Positions 9,201 through 16,514 of a DNA stretch of 32,154 bases are shown here, in pieces. This DNA is from Clostridia bacterium. GTDB lineage: Bacteria; Bacillota; Clostridia; Oscillospirales; CAG-272. Position 1 is the first letter of the stretch; each line of letters opens with the position of its first letter. A program made the translations under genes and the position numbers. The DNA is taken from positions 1 through 32,154 of the forward strand of contig JAFTST010000019.1 of NCBI GenBank assembly GCA_017467165.1, given 5' to 3'. Below the pieces are notes generated by a model. It was not told the origin of the DNA, did no database searches, and was given only the letters and a program-made list of their open reading frames with translations.

Positions 9201-9940
9201 GCGTATCTGACGGACAAATCCGCCTTCTGGTCGGGCTCCTTGAATTTTGAGTAGTTATACACGTTTCCCGACGAGGTATAGTCAATTCTGATATGCGCCT
9301 CGGCAAGATAGTCTATGACCTCCTTCACCCCGCGAAAGCGCGATAGGTCGTCGAACTCGAGCTCCAGGTCCTCTATATTAAGTCGTCTCGACTGAGCGTA
9401 GGCGAAGACGAGGGCGTGGTTGATATGTATCTTCTCGCTTTCATTCAGATGAAGCTCAACGGTCTTTTCGTCGATAATTTCAATCCTGACGGGGAAAAGA
9501 AGCAACGGCGCCTTGATAAGCGTCTTGGTGGCGCCCTGAGGAATACAGCCGAAAACGAAGGGATAACCGATATACAGCTCGTATCTTCCGGTTTCCTTTT
9601 CTATCTCCTCGACCTCGCGCTTGAGGTCCTTGATCTTGCTTATCTCATTTTCTATCGCCCTCTTCGCCGCGTCGCCGCGCTTGGTCGCGAGAGTCTCTGC
9701 GCCAAGACCGAGGTTTTCGAGAATTTCGTCCCTTTCTCTTTCGTCGATGAGCGAGAGAGGGAAGCGCTTCTCCGACCAAAGAAAGTCTATAAGCTCAGCC
9801 ACCTTCGCGTCGCGACCCTCGAGGAGTCTGCCAACGTCGTAGCAGTTCTTTCTCGAGATGCTCTTGGTATATAGGCACTTATTGCTTCCGCCGATTTCTA
9901 TAAGGCGCTCCTTGTAGTAGGTATATATGCTCTTAGCCAA
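6236..9940 (-). CDS. SF1 (Upf1-like) helicase with C-terminal Vsr/MTES_1575-like nuclease domain
   Basis: A 1234-residue cytoplasmic protein. The N-terminal region (YYKERLIEIGGSNKCLY) resembles the start of DUF4011 proteins. The ATPase core has Walker A GPPGTGKS at 327-334 (K333), a long helical insertion at about 380-780, Walker B FDEAS at 810-814, GDDKQLRPS, a HYRSRN motif, VQGDERDIV and motif VI NVAITRAKSK at 1055-1064. The last 100 residues hold VGVELDRDAF (E1174, D1176), then a basic stretch and a GWSVMRVWCRDWW ending, the pattern of Vsr-like PD-(D/E)XK nucleases fused to such helicases. The start is TTG, forced by the frame and supported by AAAGGGGG seven bases upstream. It stands alone with its own promoter (10030-10058). 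Helicase plus nuclease suggests anti-phage defence; that is inference, and a repair role is the alternative. Confidence 0.85.
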   Translation of the reverse strand: MAKSIYTYYKERLIEIGGSNKCLYTKSISRKNCYDVGRLLEGRDAKVAELIDFLWSEKRFPLSLIDERERDEILENLGLGAETLATKRGDAAKRAIENEISKIKDLKREVEEIEKETGRYELYIGYPFVFGCIPQGATKTLIKAPLLLFPVRIEIIDEKTVELHLNESEKIHINHALVFAYAQSRRLNIEDLELEFDDLSRFRGVKEVIDYLAEAHIRIDYTSSGNVYNYSKFKEPDQKADLSVRYAAVVGRFPLSNSIYHDYTLLEKGKLTNEAVSELLHLRKKRGRKKSSHAPAPKHTYSVKMLDYAQSQVVERVDRKGNMVIYGPPGTGKSQTIVNIITDAICKHKRVLVVSQKKAALDVVYNRLGPLNEKAMYISDETREKRSFYDRCLTAHQKDMIESLEDVDALERQYDELECRISDEEKRLEVITDTLTKKRPFGLSLSEMYNRSYNLTKGSTEYAVYLKLIENEELMSLSYKELCDALFGIRSMDLGDTYYTFLQDKEKNPLIDNMLPDLDIRTLSEVKGQLLEVQKSKKGLFNTAKHPYYRQALAYYPAIKEQKTLDAVVKMQRKIEFPDKKLFVSKCERRIRDSILETLNSIELYIKEYEFLLRVLTEDGYLSVVDNLLRGNTSYIKLVYEALDSYISKRDISHLLDSLDNNKQEVLNFAYSVSKSRAGYLDIINTLLEIRIYHEVLRYEEECKNELALLVDYPNITAKIYKLKKEQLEIAYKLTAGKNSREYETLYESSKDNKDYLYQISKKQKLWPIRQTMEVFGKFILTLFPCWLLSPENVSNLLPLEKNMFDIVIFDEASQVFIESTIPTIYRGKSIVVAGDDKQLRPSATFMKRYLGADPEAQEDYSVQAALEVDSLLDLAVARYESSALTYHYRSRNSELIDFSNAAFYGSKLQIAPNVSKNSQSSPIERYKVAGKWVDRRNAVEAEKIVEILKNIFATRKNNESVGIITFNSEQQSCIADCIDREMARDADFRSAILKETHRIEDGEDVSLFIKNLENVQGDERDIVIFSIGYAENDAGKVYTSFGSLSAEGGENRLNVAITRAKSKIIVVTSIEPEELKVEGAKHLGPKLLKKYLSYVRAVAKKDETEKRVILSELSEEDTSPRQTFSSLLSVEEQIKEKLEKMGYRVETALGNRNNRISLAVYDPESDRYLVGVELDRDAFDSSDSCMERDVYKPRFLESRGWSVMRVWCRDWWLSPTKVVRSIAQAAERSKAAK

Positions 9941-10029
9941 TTTATCCCCCTTTCGAATAGACGAAGGCTACTCAATAGTCCGGTGTGCTCGCCGACGTCA
10001 AAATCCGGCGAAAACGATTATCACCTTTT

Positions 10030-10058
10030 ATTGTATCACACCCGTGTCGAAAAATCAA
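10030..10058 (-). promoter_or_regulatory. Sigma-A promoter of the helicase-nuclease gene
   Basis: On the minus strand, TTGATT (10058-10053), 17-bp spacer and TACAAT (10035-10030) with a TGA extended -10. The leader of about 85 nt contains a 6-bp inverted repeat (9989-9994 with 10006-10011). Confidence 0.75.
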
Positions 10059-10149
10059 TATGTTTTTGGGGTGAGAAATTACAAATCGCGCGCGGGCGGT
10101 TTGTACAAATAAACTAAAATAGATTTATATTTTCTGCTATATTGCCGAG

Positions 10150-10178
10150 TTGATTTCTCACCGCTTTGGTGGTATAAT
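10150..10178 (+). promoter_or_regulatory. Sigma-A promoter of the secreted 782-residue protein gene
   Basis: TTGATT (10150-10155), 17-bp spacer, TATAAT (10173-10178). It is divergent from the helicase promoter and about 50 bp upstream of the start codon. Confidence 0.8.
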
Positions 10179-10227
10179 TATAGCGAAGAAATATTTAAAT
10201 TAATGCACGTTTTAAGGAGAATGCAGT

Positions 10228-12576
10228 ATGAAAATAGCAAAGAGAGTTTTCGTGTGCCTTATGGCTCTGGCGCTGTGTGTGTCCCTTCTTTCGGTTCTCG
10301 CTATGGCGGACGGAAGCGGCAATGCAAGCATTGACGAGATAAAAAAGGTACTCGAGTACTACGAGGAACCCGTCATTTTTAACTATGACTTTGAGGATGC
10401 TCCGACAGGTAGCTTTACCGCGGACCAGATAGTCAATGAGAGCGCATACGGTGACAGAAACACCCTGACGGTGAAGGATGGCGCCGACGGCAGGTACCTC
10501 GAAATCGTTGGTGACTTTTTTTACTGCGCGCCTACATACTTCGTCTGGAATTCGGACGAGGCTGTTGATGATTTCTTCGTTGATTTTTCGGCGTCTGCAG
10601 CATCCTCCGCATTGGGAAATAACATAATATCCCTTTTCATTGACGGCGAAGCCCGCGCTGACGTTATTAGCTCTACCCCCGGCACCGAGCTCGTATCGCT
10701 CGACTTCTCCGGCGGTAAGGTTACTTACGCAGATTCCACCGTTACAGGCGGAGTCAGCACGCTGAAGGACGCCGGCGGAAATAACTTTGTAATTTCTCCC
10801 GACGTATTCTATAACGTTTCGGTCGAATATACGGCAACCAAGGGAGCGTATAGCCTCACAGTATCGAAGGCTTCCGACCCCGCGGTATCCGCTACCGTTG
10901 AGGGTGTTAAGCTCCCCTGTGAGCTCGTCAAGCACGTTCGTCTTGGCGCTACTGAGGCGAATATGTATAACTCTATCATTCACCTTGACAACATCAACGT
11001 CTTCGGAGGAACCTTCCACAGAAACAATTTAGAGAAGGACGTCGCCACCGAAAAGGCTATTTCGGATATTCTCGCTCTTGTCACGGGCGAGGGCGGTCTT
11101 TCGGAGGACGATAAGCTTGAGCTGTTTTCGGTTGTTTCCACTCTCGTTGAAAAGCACGGCTTCGTTAGCGAAGACGCGGATATCACCGCCGCGATTGATA
11201 CCATAGTCAGATCTGCTGTTGAGCTCTACGCTGAGAAGCTCGATGAGTGCCTGTCCCACGTTGAGGAGGGCGACACCTACCCTGAGCGCTACGCTAATTA
11301 TCAGAGCTACGTCAGATATTTCGAGCTTATGCCTGCCGATATCAGCTGTGTCGGTGCTGAAAGGCAGCCCGTGATTCAGGCTATTATTGACAGATACTCC
11401 CTCGAGGGTCAGGAGCTCGCATCCATCAAGGAGAGCTCCGAGGGCTACATTGCCGCCCTTGCAGGCATTGACCTCGAGAATGCTGACAACGTCAATGACT
11501 TTAACTACCTCAAGAGCTATTACGACGCAGTCGCTGAATTCACTCCCAACCCGACCTACGCAGGCGTTAGGGAGCTCGAGACTGTATACCGCGCTCTTAT
11601 CGCTTCGTACGAGAGCCTTAAGATGCACGGCGAGACATTCGTTAAAAACGTAGCCACCGTGGCGAATACCGAAAAGAGCTTTGGTGAGCGCTATCTTGCC
11701 TACGTCGATGCAAGAGATAACAAATTTGAGAATGAAACCTATCCTGGTGTTACAGAGGCGCTCGCGACGCTTGACGCTGTGAGCGCAGAGATGGAAGCGG
11801 CTATTGAAATCTGCGAGGATTTCATCGTTAATATGATAAGAGCCGAGTATTCCACCTATCTCAACGCCAAGAAGGGAGCTCTTCAGGATGCGGCGAGAGG
11901 CAAGGATCAGACTGCTGCTCCCGATTATCAGCTCCTGCTCGTTCAGGAAATGTATATGGAGTATCCCGGTATGCCCGAGGCTGTAGAGAAGTACGCGACA
12001 ATTTCCAGAGAGGTTGTCGAGAGCGAGGCTGCCGCGGAGGCTTACATAGCTTACGTTACAGAGCTTCAGAGCGTGTACCAGACTCTTTCGGATACCGAGC
12101 TTGCCGCGAGAATTCTCGAGGCGGAGCGTCTTTCGGTTCGCGGTAACGTTACAGGCTACGAGAGTGTTACCGACGTCACTATAGTAGACGTCAATATAAT
12201 ATTTAACAATATTAAATCCGGCTTTGAGCTTGCCTCCGGCTACAAGAAGTATTTCTCCTCTCTCATCAGCTCTCTCAAGAGCGAGAGTGACGGTGAGGAG
12301 CGCTTCGAAATTATTAACGAGGCGCTCGACGTTGTCAGAACCGCCGAGAGCTACGACGGAGTCAACGCAGGCGAGAAGGCGGAGCTTGACGCCGCTGTCA
12401 GCGAGTACAACGAGAGAGTCAGAGCGCTTAACGCCGCCTTCGAGACAGCTAACAGCGTTGCAGCAGACGTCATTTCCGCATCCGCAGGCACTGCGGCTGA
12501 CGACGCGCAGGTTGGCAGAGTGGTCGCGCTTATTAAGAAGCTATCCGAGCTCGAGCTTGTTCCCGACGAGGATTAA
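10228..12576 (+). CDS. Secreted protein of unknown function with lectin-like N-terminal domain
   Basis: I do not recognise a family. The 782-residue chain begins with a clear Sec signal peptide (basic MKIAKR, hydrophobic core, likely cleavage after LAMA near residue 26). Residues about 45-265 are rich in beta-strand patterns (FNYDFEDAPTGSF at the start, HLDNINVFGG at the end) and resemble the jelly-roll fold of LamG/concanavalin-like domains. Residues about 270-780 are acidic and strongly helical with many Tyr-Ala-Glu segments (for example ERYANYQSYVRYFEL and ERYLAYVDARDN), suggesting repeated helical hairpins. There is no LPXTG motif, lipobox or C-terminal anchor, so the protein is probably released or held by a partner. 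AAGGAG lies 11 bases before the ATG. The next gene starts 27 bp after the stop and looks co-transcribed. Function unknown. Confidence 0.75.
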   Translation: MKIAKRVFVCLMALALCVSLLSVLAMADGSGNASIDEIKKVLEYYEEPVIFNYDFEDAPTGSFTADQIVNESAYGDRNTLTVKDGADGRYLEIVGDFFYCAPTYFVWNSDEAVDDFFVDFSASAASSALGNNIISLFIDGEARADVISSTPGTELVSLDFSGGKVTYADSTVTGGVSTLKDAGGNNFVISPDVFYNVSVEYTATKGAYSLTVSKASDPAVSATVEGVKLPCELVKHVRLGATEANMYNSIIHLDNINVFGGTFHRNNLEKDVATEKAISDILALVTGEGGLSEDDKLELFSVVSTLVEKHGFVSEDADITAAIDTIVRSAVELYAEKLDECLSHVEEGDTYPERYANYQSYVRYFELMPADISCVGAERQPVIQAIIDRYSLEGQELASIKESSEGYIAALAGIDLENADNVNDFNYLKSYYDAVAEFTPNPTYAGVRELETVYRALIASYESLKMHGETFVKNVATVANTEKSFGERYLAYVDARDNKFENETYPGVTEALATLDAVSAEMEAAIEICEDFIVNMIRAEYSTYLNAKKGALQDAARGKDQTAAPDYQLLLVQEMYMEYPGMPEAVEKYATISREVVESEAAAEAYIAYVTELQSVYQTLSDTELAARILEAERLSVRGNVTGYESVTDVTIVDVNIIFNNIKSGFELASGYKKYFSSLISSLKSESDGEERFEIINEALDVVRTAESYDGVNAGEKAELDAAVSEYNERVRALNAAFETANSVAADVISASAGTAADDAQVGRVVALIKKLSELELVPDED

Positions 12577-12603
12577 TTTTGTTCTTTTGAAAGGGTCGAC
12601 TGT

Positions 12604-13419
12604 ATGAATTCCAATATCAATGTGAGAAGAATGCAGGCGGAAAAGACCTATAACAGCGCCAGAAGCTGGGCTCTGTTGGTTTTCGTCCTGTCAGTTGTGA
12701 ACGTTGTTTCCATAGCAACGAGTGAAACCTACTTCCTGTTTTCATCATACGTATCGCAGATTCTGACCGTTATGGGTCTTGAGTTTTCCGCTATATACGA
12801 GGGGAACAGCGCGTTTCTTATCGTTTTCGGCGTTCTCGCCGTTCTTGTCGCCGTGCCATATCTTCTGTGCTTTATCTTTTCGAAGAAGCACAGAGGCTGG
12901 TTGATTGCCGCGCTGGTGCTGTTCTCCATAGATACCCTGATTCTTCTTGTAGACGTAGTTTCAGTTGGCTTTCAGTCGGGTATAATAGACGTCGTTCTGC
13001 ACGGCGTAACCATATTCTTATTCGCCGCGGGCGTTGGTAAGGGTAAGGAGCTTGCAAGGCTTGAGGCTATGGCTCAGGCAGAGGCGTTTGAGGCGCAGTC
13101 TGCGCAGCAGGGAGATGCGCCCGAGGGCGAGGAAAATCCCTTTTATAGCGATACCTACCGCACGCTCACTCTCACGAGGAAAAAGGCGTTTCCCGCCGCC
13201 CTCGTTCCATTCGTCTGCTATATCAACGGACAGATGGTCGGCGTTCTGAAAAACGGCGAGACGCTGAGCGTCAACGTTCCCGCTACCGAGCTGCACCTTC
13301 TTGTCACCGCTGACAACGGAGTATCTCCCGAGGTATGTATACCCGCGTCGGATATGAGCGTCAGCTATACTGTGCGCGCCAAGATGGGCTTCAGCACGCT
13401 GCAAATTATCATTGAGTAA
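12604..13419 (+). CDS. Membrane protein of unknown function with C-terminal beta domain
   Basis: A 271-residue protein with four predicted membrane segments (about residues 20-42, 46-62, 78-94, 99-145 with two closely spaced helices), then a short Ala/Gln/Glu-rich linker (about 150-180) and a C-terminal domain of about 90 residues with alternating beta-strand pattern. The motif YINGQMVGVLKNGETLSVNVP resembles PEGA-like and similar small beta domains that bind or present surface components; this is a pattern judgement, not a family match. AAAGGG precedes the ATG. It follows the secreted-protein gene by 27 bp without a terminator, so the two probably form an operon and may act together at the envelope. 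Confidence 0.68.
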   Translation: MNSNINVRRMQAEKTYNSARSWALLVFVLSVVNVVSIATSETYFLFSSYVSQILTVMGLEFSAIYEGNSAFLIVFGVLAVLVAVPYLLCFIFSKKHRGWLIAALVLFSIDTLILLVDVVSVGFQSGIIDVVLHGVTIFLFAAGVGKGKELARLEAMAQAEAFEAQSAQQGDAPEGEENPFYSDTYRTLTLTRKKAFPAALVPFVCYINGQMVGVLKNGETLSVNVPATELHLLVTADNGVSPEVCIPASDMSVSYTVRAKMGFSTLQIIIE

Positions 13420-13432
13420 ATTTTTTGAAAAA

Positions 13433-13455
13433 AAGGGGGGCGTTCTGCCCCCCTT
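13433..13455. terminator. GC-rich hairpin after the 271-residue membrane protein gene
   Basis: A 9-bp stem of mostly G-C pairs (13433-13441 with 13447-13455), loop of five. On the plus strand it lacks a T-run (TTAAGATT follows), so termination there may be inefficient; on the minus strand it is followed by eight T, but no minus-strand gene is close. Confidence 0.55.
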
Positions 13456-13459
13456 AAGA

Positions 13460-13526
13460 TTAACCTTGGTTAACCTTTGTCGCTCCGGATAATAAAATAA
13501 TGTTGGGTTAAACCTACTTATTTTAT
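13460..13526 (+). promoter_or_regulatory. Candidate promoter with TTAACC/GGTTAA operator array upstream of cysE
   Basis: Inverted hexamers TTAACC (13460-13465) and GGTTAA (13468-13473), the palindrome GGTTAACC (13468-13475), and GGTTAAACC (13506-13514) cluster here. A possible promoter is TTAACC (13470-13475), 17 bp, TAAAAT (13493-13498), so the sites would overlap the -35 and the start region. A 9-bp inverted repeat (13492-13500 with 13518-13526) encloses the last site. The cognate regulator is unknown. Confidence 0.45.
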
Positions 13527-13539
13527 CTATGGAGCTTAT

Positions 13540-14346
13540 ATGAATTTTGAAAAATACTTATCGGGACTTCCGCAGGCTGACAGCTCGAGCCCGTTGCCAA
13601 GGCTTCGCGCTATATCAAGAAGGCTGTTTGACAGGGCAGGGGCGCTTCTGTTTCCGGAGGTCTTCTCTGACGGTACGCCCATATATACCTTGTGCTCTGA
13701 TTTTTTCCGTGACCTGGAGTGTGGAGTCACACTCGCGGCAGAGGTGTCGGGAAGGCATATCTCTGCAGAGAAAATATGCGAGAGCGCGCTCTCGGAGCTC
13801 GGCGGGATAAGAGAAATGCTTATCCTGGATGCCAGAGCTACCCTGAGGGGCGACCCCGCGGCTGTGTCCGTCGAGGAAATTATGCTCTGCTATCCGGGGT
13901 TTTTCGCCATTTTGATTCACAGGGTGGCGAATATGCTGCTTCGGCTCGGATTACCTATGCTGCCGAGGCTTCTTGGCGAGCTTGCGCACGGGGCGACGGG
14001 TATTGATATTCACCCGGGCGCTACCATTGGCTCGTCCTTCTGCATAGACCACGGCACGGGAGTAGTTATAGGCGAAACCGCGAGAATAGGCGACAGGGTG
14101 AAGCTGTATCAGGGTGTTACCCTGGGCGCCAGGAGCTTTGATACCGACAGCGAGGGCGAGCTTGTGAGAGGAAAAAAGCGGCACCCCGATATAGGAAACG
14201 ACGTGGTTATCTATGCGGGCGCGACGATACTCGGCGCTGATACCGTGGTGGGCGAGCGCTCTGTGATTGGAGGAAACGTCTGGCTGACCTCGTCAGTGCC
14301 GCCCGATACCGTGCTTATATACTGCGGCGCTCAGCGCTCGCGATAG
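13540..14346 (+). CDS. cysE: Serine O-acetyltransferase
   Basis: Transfers acetyl from acetyl-CoA to L-serine to make O-acetylserine, the carbon precursor of cysteine, in the cytoplasm. The 268-residue protein has a helical N-terminal domain (about 1-145) and a left-handed beta-helix of hexapeptide repeats. The catalytic Asp-His pair sits at D156 (GIDIHPG) and H171 (DHGTGVVIGETA), with the same 15-residue spacing as in E. coli CysE. QGVTLGARSF and the loop KKRHPDIG are typical of the acetyl-CoA side. GGAG precedes the ATG by six bases. The downstream deacetylase gene begins 18 bp after the stop and is likely co-transcribed. No cysK is present in the window. Confidence 0.94.
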   Translation: MNFEKYLSGLPQADSSSPLPRLRAISRRLFDRAGALLFPEVFSDGTPIYTLCSDFFRDLECGVTLAAEVSGRHISAEKICESALSELGGIREMLILDARATLRGDPAAVSVEEIMLCYPGFFAILIHRVANMLLRLGLPMLPRLLGELAHGATGIDIHPGATIGSSFCIDHGTGVVIGETARIGDRVKLYQGVTLGARSFDTDSEGELVRGKKRHPDIGNDVVIYAGATILGADTVVGERSVIGGNVWLTSSVPPDTVLIYCGAQRSR

Positions 14347-14364
14347 ACAGAAAGGAAAACTAAA

Positions 14365-15291
14365 ATGAAAGAAAACAAGAAAATTATTCCGCGTTATCCG
14401 AATTTTGCCCCCAAGGCTATCACCTTCACTATCGACGACGGAAACGTAGACAGTGACAAAATAATGCTCGATATACTTCGCCCTGCGGGGATTAAGGGTA
14501 CCTTCAACCTCACTCTGCCCGCCTTTCTTTCTCCCGAGGAATACAGAGAGCTGTATCAGGGCTATGAGATTGCCAACCACGTGGCTTATCACCCCTTCGC
14601 CCTGGATGACTCGATAGATTACCGCTACGTTGACGTTGCCCCCGAGAGCGCGGAGCCCTCGGAGGAGATACTGTATCCCGTGCGAGAGGGCTTTTATAAA
14701 AAAATGCTCACGAGAGGCTGGCGCGAGGTTGCCGATACGCCAACATATATCCGCTGCATAGACGAGTGCAGAGAGCGCCTTGAGGAAATCTTCGGTGAGG
14801 GAAGCGTCGGCTCCTTCGTCTGGCCCTACTGTGAGCAGAATAACAGGGAAATCAAGGCTCATATAGCCGCCGAGGGCTACTACGCGGCAAGGAAAACGGG
14901 CTCTGTGCGCGACACCACCGACTTCGCCCTGCCTGAAAATAAAATGGCGTGGAGCTACAACATTGACGACAGGGGGCTTCTCGAGCTGATGGAGCTCTAT
15001 GACTCCTGCGAGGACAACGGAAGCCTGCGCTTCTTCGCCTTTGGCGTGCACTCTATTGACTTCGTCGAAAACGGTACAGTACCCGACCTTCGTATTTTCG
15101 CAGAAAAATACGGCAACAGGAGCGACGAGTATTTCTACGCCACCGTTGGCGAAATCTTTTCCTACGCCGATGCGATAGAGAGACTCTATACAGAGGGCGA
15201 CAGGGTATATAATCCCACCGATACGACGCTTTATTTTGAATGTGACGGTGAGCGCTATATTCTCGAGGGCGGCTCGCATACCGAGCTTTGA
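14365..15291 (+). CDS. Polysaccharide deacetylase (NodB-fold) family protein, apparently cytoplasmic
   Basis: A 308-residue NodB-homology protein. The first motif is FTIDDG (D24, D25), the second is HVAYH (H72, H76; the metal-binding H-x3-H), and WPYCEQNN in the middle probably provides the third motif. There is no signal peptide or membrane anchor, unlike peptidoglycan deacetylases that work outside the cell, so a soluble intracellular substrate is likely. AGAAAGGA lies before the ATG. It sits 18 bp behind cysE and ahead of a strong terminator, which places it in the cysE transcription unit. The substrate cannot be told from sequence; N-acetyl or N-formyl small molecules are possible. Confidence 0.82.
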   Translation: MKENKKIIPRYPNFAPKAITFTIDDGNVDSDKIMLDILRPAGIKGTFNLTLPAFLSPEEYRELYQGYEIANHVAYHPFALDDSIDYRYVDVAPESAEPSEEILYPVREGFYKKMLTRGWREVADTPTYIRCIDECRERLEEIFGEGSVGSFVWPYCEQNNREIKAHIAAEGYYAARKTGSVRDTTDFALPENKMAWSYNIDDRGLLELMELYDSCEDNGSLRFFAFGVHSIDFVENGTVPDLRIFAEKYGNRSDEYFYATVGEIFSYADAIERLYTEGDRVYNPTDTTLYFECDGERYILEGGSHTEL

Positions 15292-15316
15292 GCGCGCGTC
15301 AAACTGTTTTTGATAT

Positions 15317-15350
15317 GAAAAAAGGACAGAGGTTCGCTCTGTCCTTTTAG
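15317..15350. terminator. Intrinsic terminator between the deacetylase and Gfo/Idh/MocA genes
   Basis: An 11-bp stem (15320-15330 with 15338-15348) with seven-base loop and A/T runs on both sides, between convergent genes; probably bidirectional. Confidence 0.85.
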
Positions 15351-15365
15351 TTATGTATGCCCCGG

Positions 15366-16388
15366 TTATGCCTTGGGATATGCTATCTCAACGGGCTTGC
15401 CTGTCTTGGTGGACTCAACGGTAGAGCAGCATACTGCAACGGTGTACGCGCCCTCCTTGGAGGATACGGGCATCTTCTCGCCTGCGAGAAGCGCGGAAAC
15501 GAAAGCCTCAATCTCTGCTGTCGCGTTGTGGTTGTTGATATCAACGGGAACGTCAATGGGGCTTGTGAAGTCAGCTCCGTCTACCTCGGTGAAGAGGGTG
15601 ATGGAGGGGGAGGTGTTGTCGCAGATAACAGTACCCTTGGTGCCGTAGAATACCGAGCGCATGGTGTAGTTTCTCTTGCTTCCGATGGAAACGAGAACCT
15701 TACCCGAAACGTTGTTCGGGAACTTGTAGATAGCTATAACGGTATCGTCTGTGGGCCAGTCGAGCATTATCTTGTGGTTGGCGTGAGCATATACCTCTGT
15801 GGGATCGCCTGCTATCCAACGGAGAAGGTCAACCGCGTGGCAGCCACCGCCGATGAAGCCGTGTCTTTCGGGAACGACTCTCCAGTCGTTGTAGCCTCTG
15901 GCGTTGTTATAGTTGTGAGCGTACTCGCTCTCTACGAAAACGAGCTCGCCAATCTTTCCCTCGTCGATAAGCTCCTTAGCCTTGATGAATCCGGGAGTGC
16001 AGCGGCAGATCTGGCCTACCATAAGCTTTCCTTCGGTTTCCTTCTCGACGCGCATCATTTCCTGGCACTCCTCCATATTGAGAGCCATAGGCTTCTCGCA
16101 GAGAACAGCCTTGCCCGCGCGGAGAAAAGCGGTAGTCATCTCGAGGTGTATCTGGTCGGGAGTAACGATAACTACTGCGTCAACCTCTGGGTCATTCACG
16201 AAGTCGGTGTAGTCGTTGGTGTACACCTTACAGTCGGGGAAGAACTCACGGAAGGGGTCAAGCCTCTCGGGAGCGATGTCGCAGATTCCATAGAGATACG
16301 CCTTCTCATTCTTGAGAACGCCCTGCATGTGCAGCTTGCTCATCTCGGAGCAGCCGATGACAGCAATATTCAAAATGTTTTTGCTCAT
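15366..16388 (-). CDS. Gfo/Idh/MocA family oxidoreductase
   Basis: NAD(P)-dependent dehydrogenase acting on a sugar, inositol or related polyol; cytoplasmic. The 340-residue length is typical. The N-terminal Rossmann fold begins with IAVIGCSEMSKLHM, CDIAPERL carries the cofactor-ribose acidic residue, and the family's catalytic CEKPMALN with the EKP triad is at residues 98-100. The C-terminal alpha/beta domain includes GGGCHAVDLLRW, with the His and Asp expected in the active site. The start ATG follows a GAAAGGAATACC site. It is divergent from an AraC-type regulator with 168 bp between the two starts, and its promoter lies beside a direct repeat fitting that regulator, so it is probably the regulated target. 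The specific substrate is unknown. Confidence 0.9.
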   Translation of the reverse strand: MSKNILNIAVIGCSEMSKLHMQGVLKNEKAYLYGICDIAPERLDPFREFFPDCKVYTNDYTDFVNDPEVDAVVIVTPDQIHLEMTTAFLRAGKAVLCEKPMALNMEECQEMMRVEKETEGKLMVGQICRCTPGFIKAKELIDEGKIGELVFVESEYAHNYNNARGYNDWRVVPERHGFIGGGCHAVDLLRWIAGDPTEVYAHANHKIMLDWPTDDTVIAIYKFPNNVSGKVLVSIGSKRNYTMRSVFYGTKGTVICDNTSPSITLFTEVDGADFTSPIDVPVDINNHNATAEIEAFVSALLAGEKMPVSSKEGAYTVAVCCSTVESTKTGKPVEIAYPKA

Positions 16389-16479
16389 GGTATTCCATTC
16401 CTTTCAGATATGTGATATAATAGGTGGTGGAAGCAGGTTATTATCCTTGAAAAACGGGCATAACGCTACTACCGATACA

Positions 16480-16509
16480 AGTATAACATAGGCGCTGTGC
16501 GATTATCAA
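16480..16509 (-). promoter_or_regulatory. Promoter of the Gfo/Idh/MocA oxidoreductase gene
   Basis: On the minus strand, TTGATA (16509-16504), 18-bp spacer and TATACT (16485-16480) with a TGT extended -10. The AraC-type direct repeats begin five bases upstream of the -35. Confidence 0.75.
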
Positions 16510-16514
16510 TATAT

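Noticed and set aside
10228..12576. Sortase-anchored or lipoprotein surface protein
   Set aside because: No LPXTG-like motif with hydrophobic tail and no Cys in a lipobox after the signal peptide.
13433..13539. T-box or SAM-type leader ahead of cysE
   Set aside because: The leader is too short and lacks the T-box sequence or SAM-I core; only hexamer repeats and a short inverted repeat are seen.
14293..15279. Open frame of 328 codons on the minus strand opposite the deacetylase gene
   Set aside because: The plus-strand frame has intact NodB motifs, a ribosome binding site and a terminator; the antisense frame has none.
15357..16415. Long open frame on the plus strand (352 codons) opposite the Gfo/Idh/MocA gene
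   Set aside because: It is antisense to a clearly coding gene with family motifs, has no recognisable protein features and no ribosome binding site; it follows from codon bias of the real gene.
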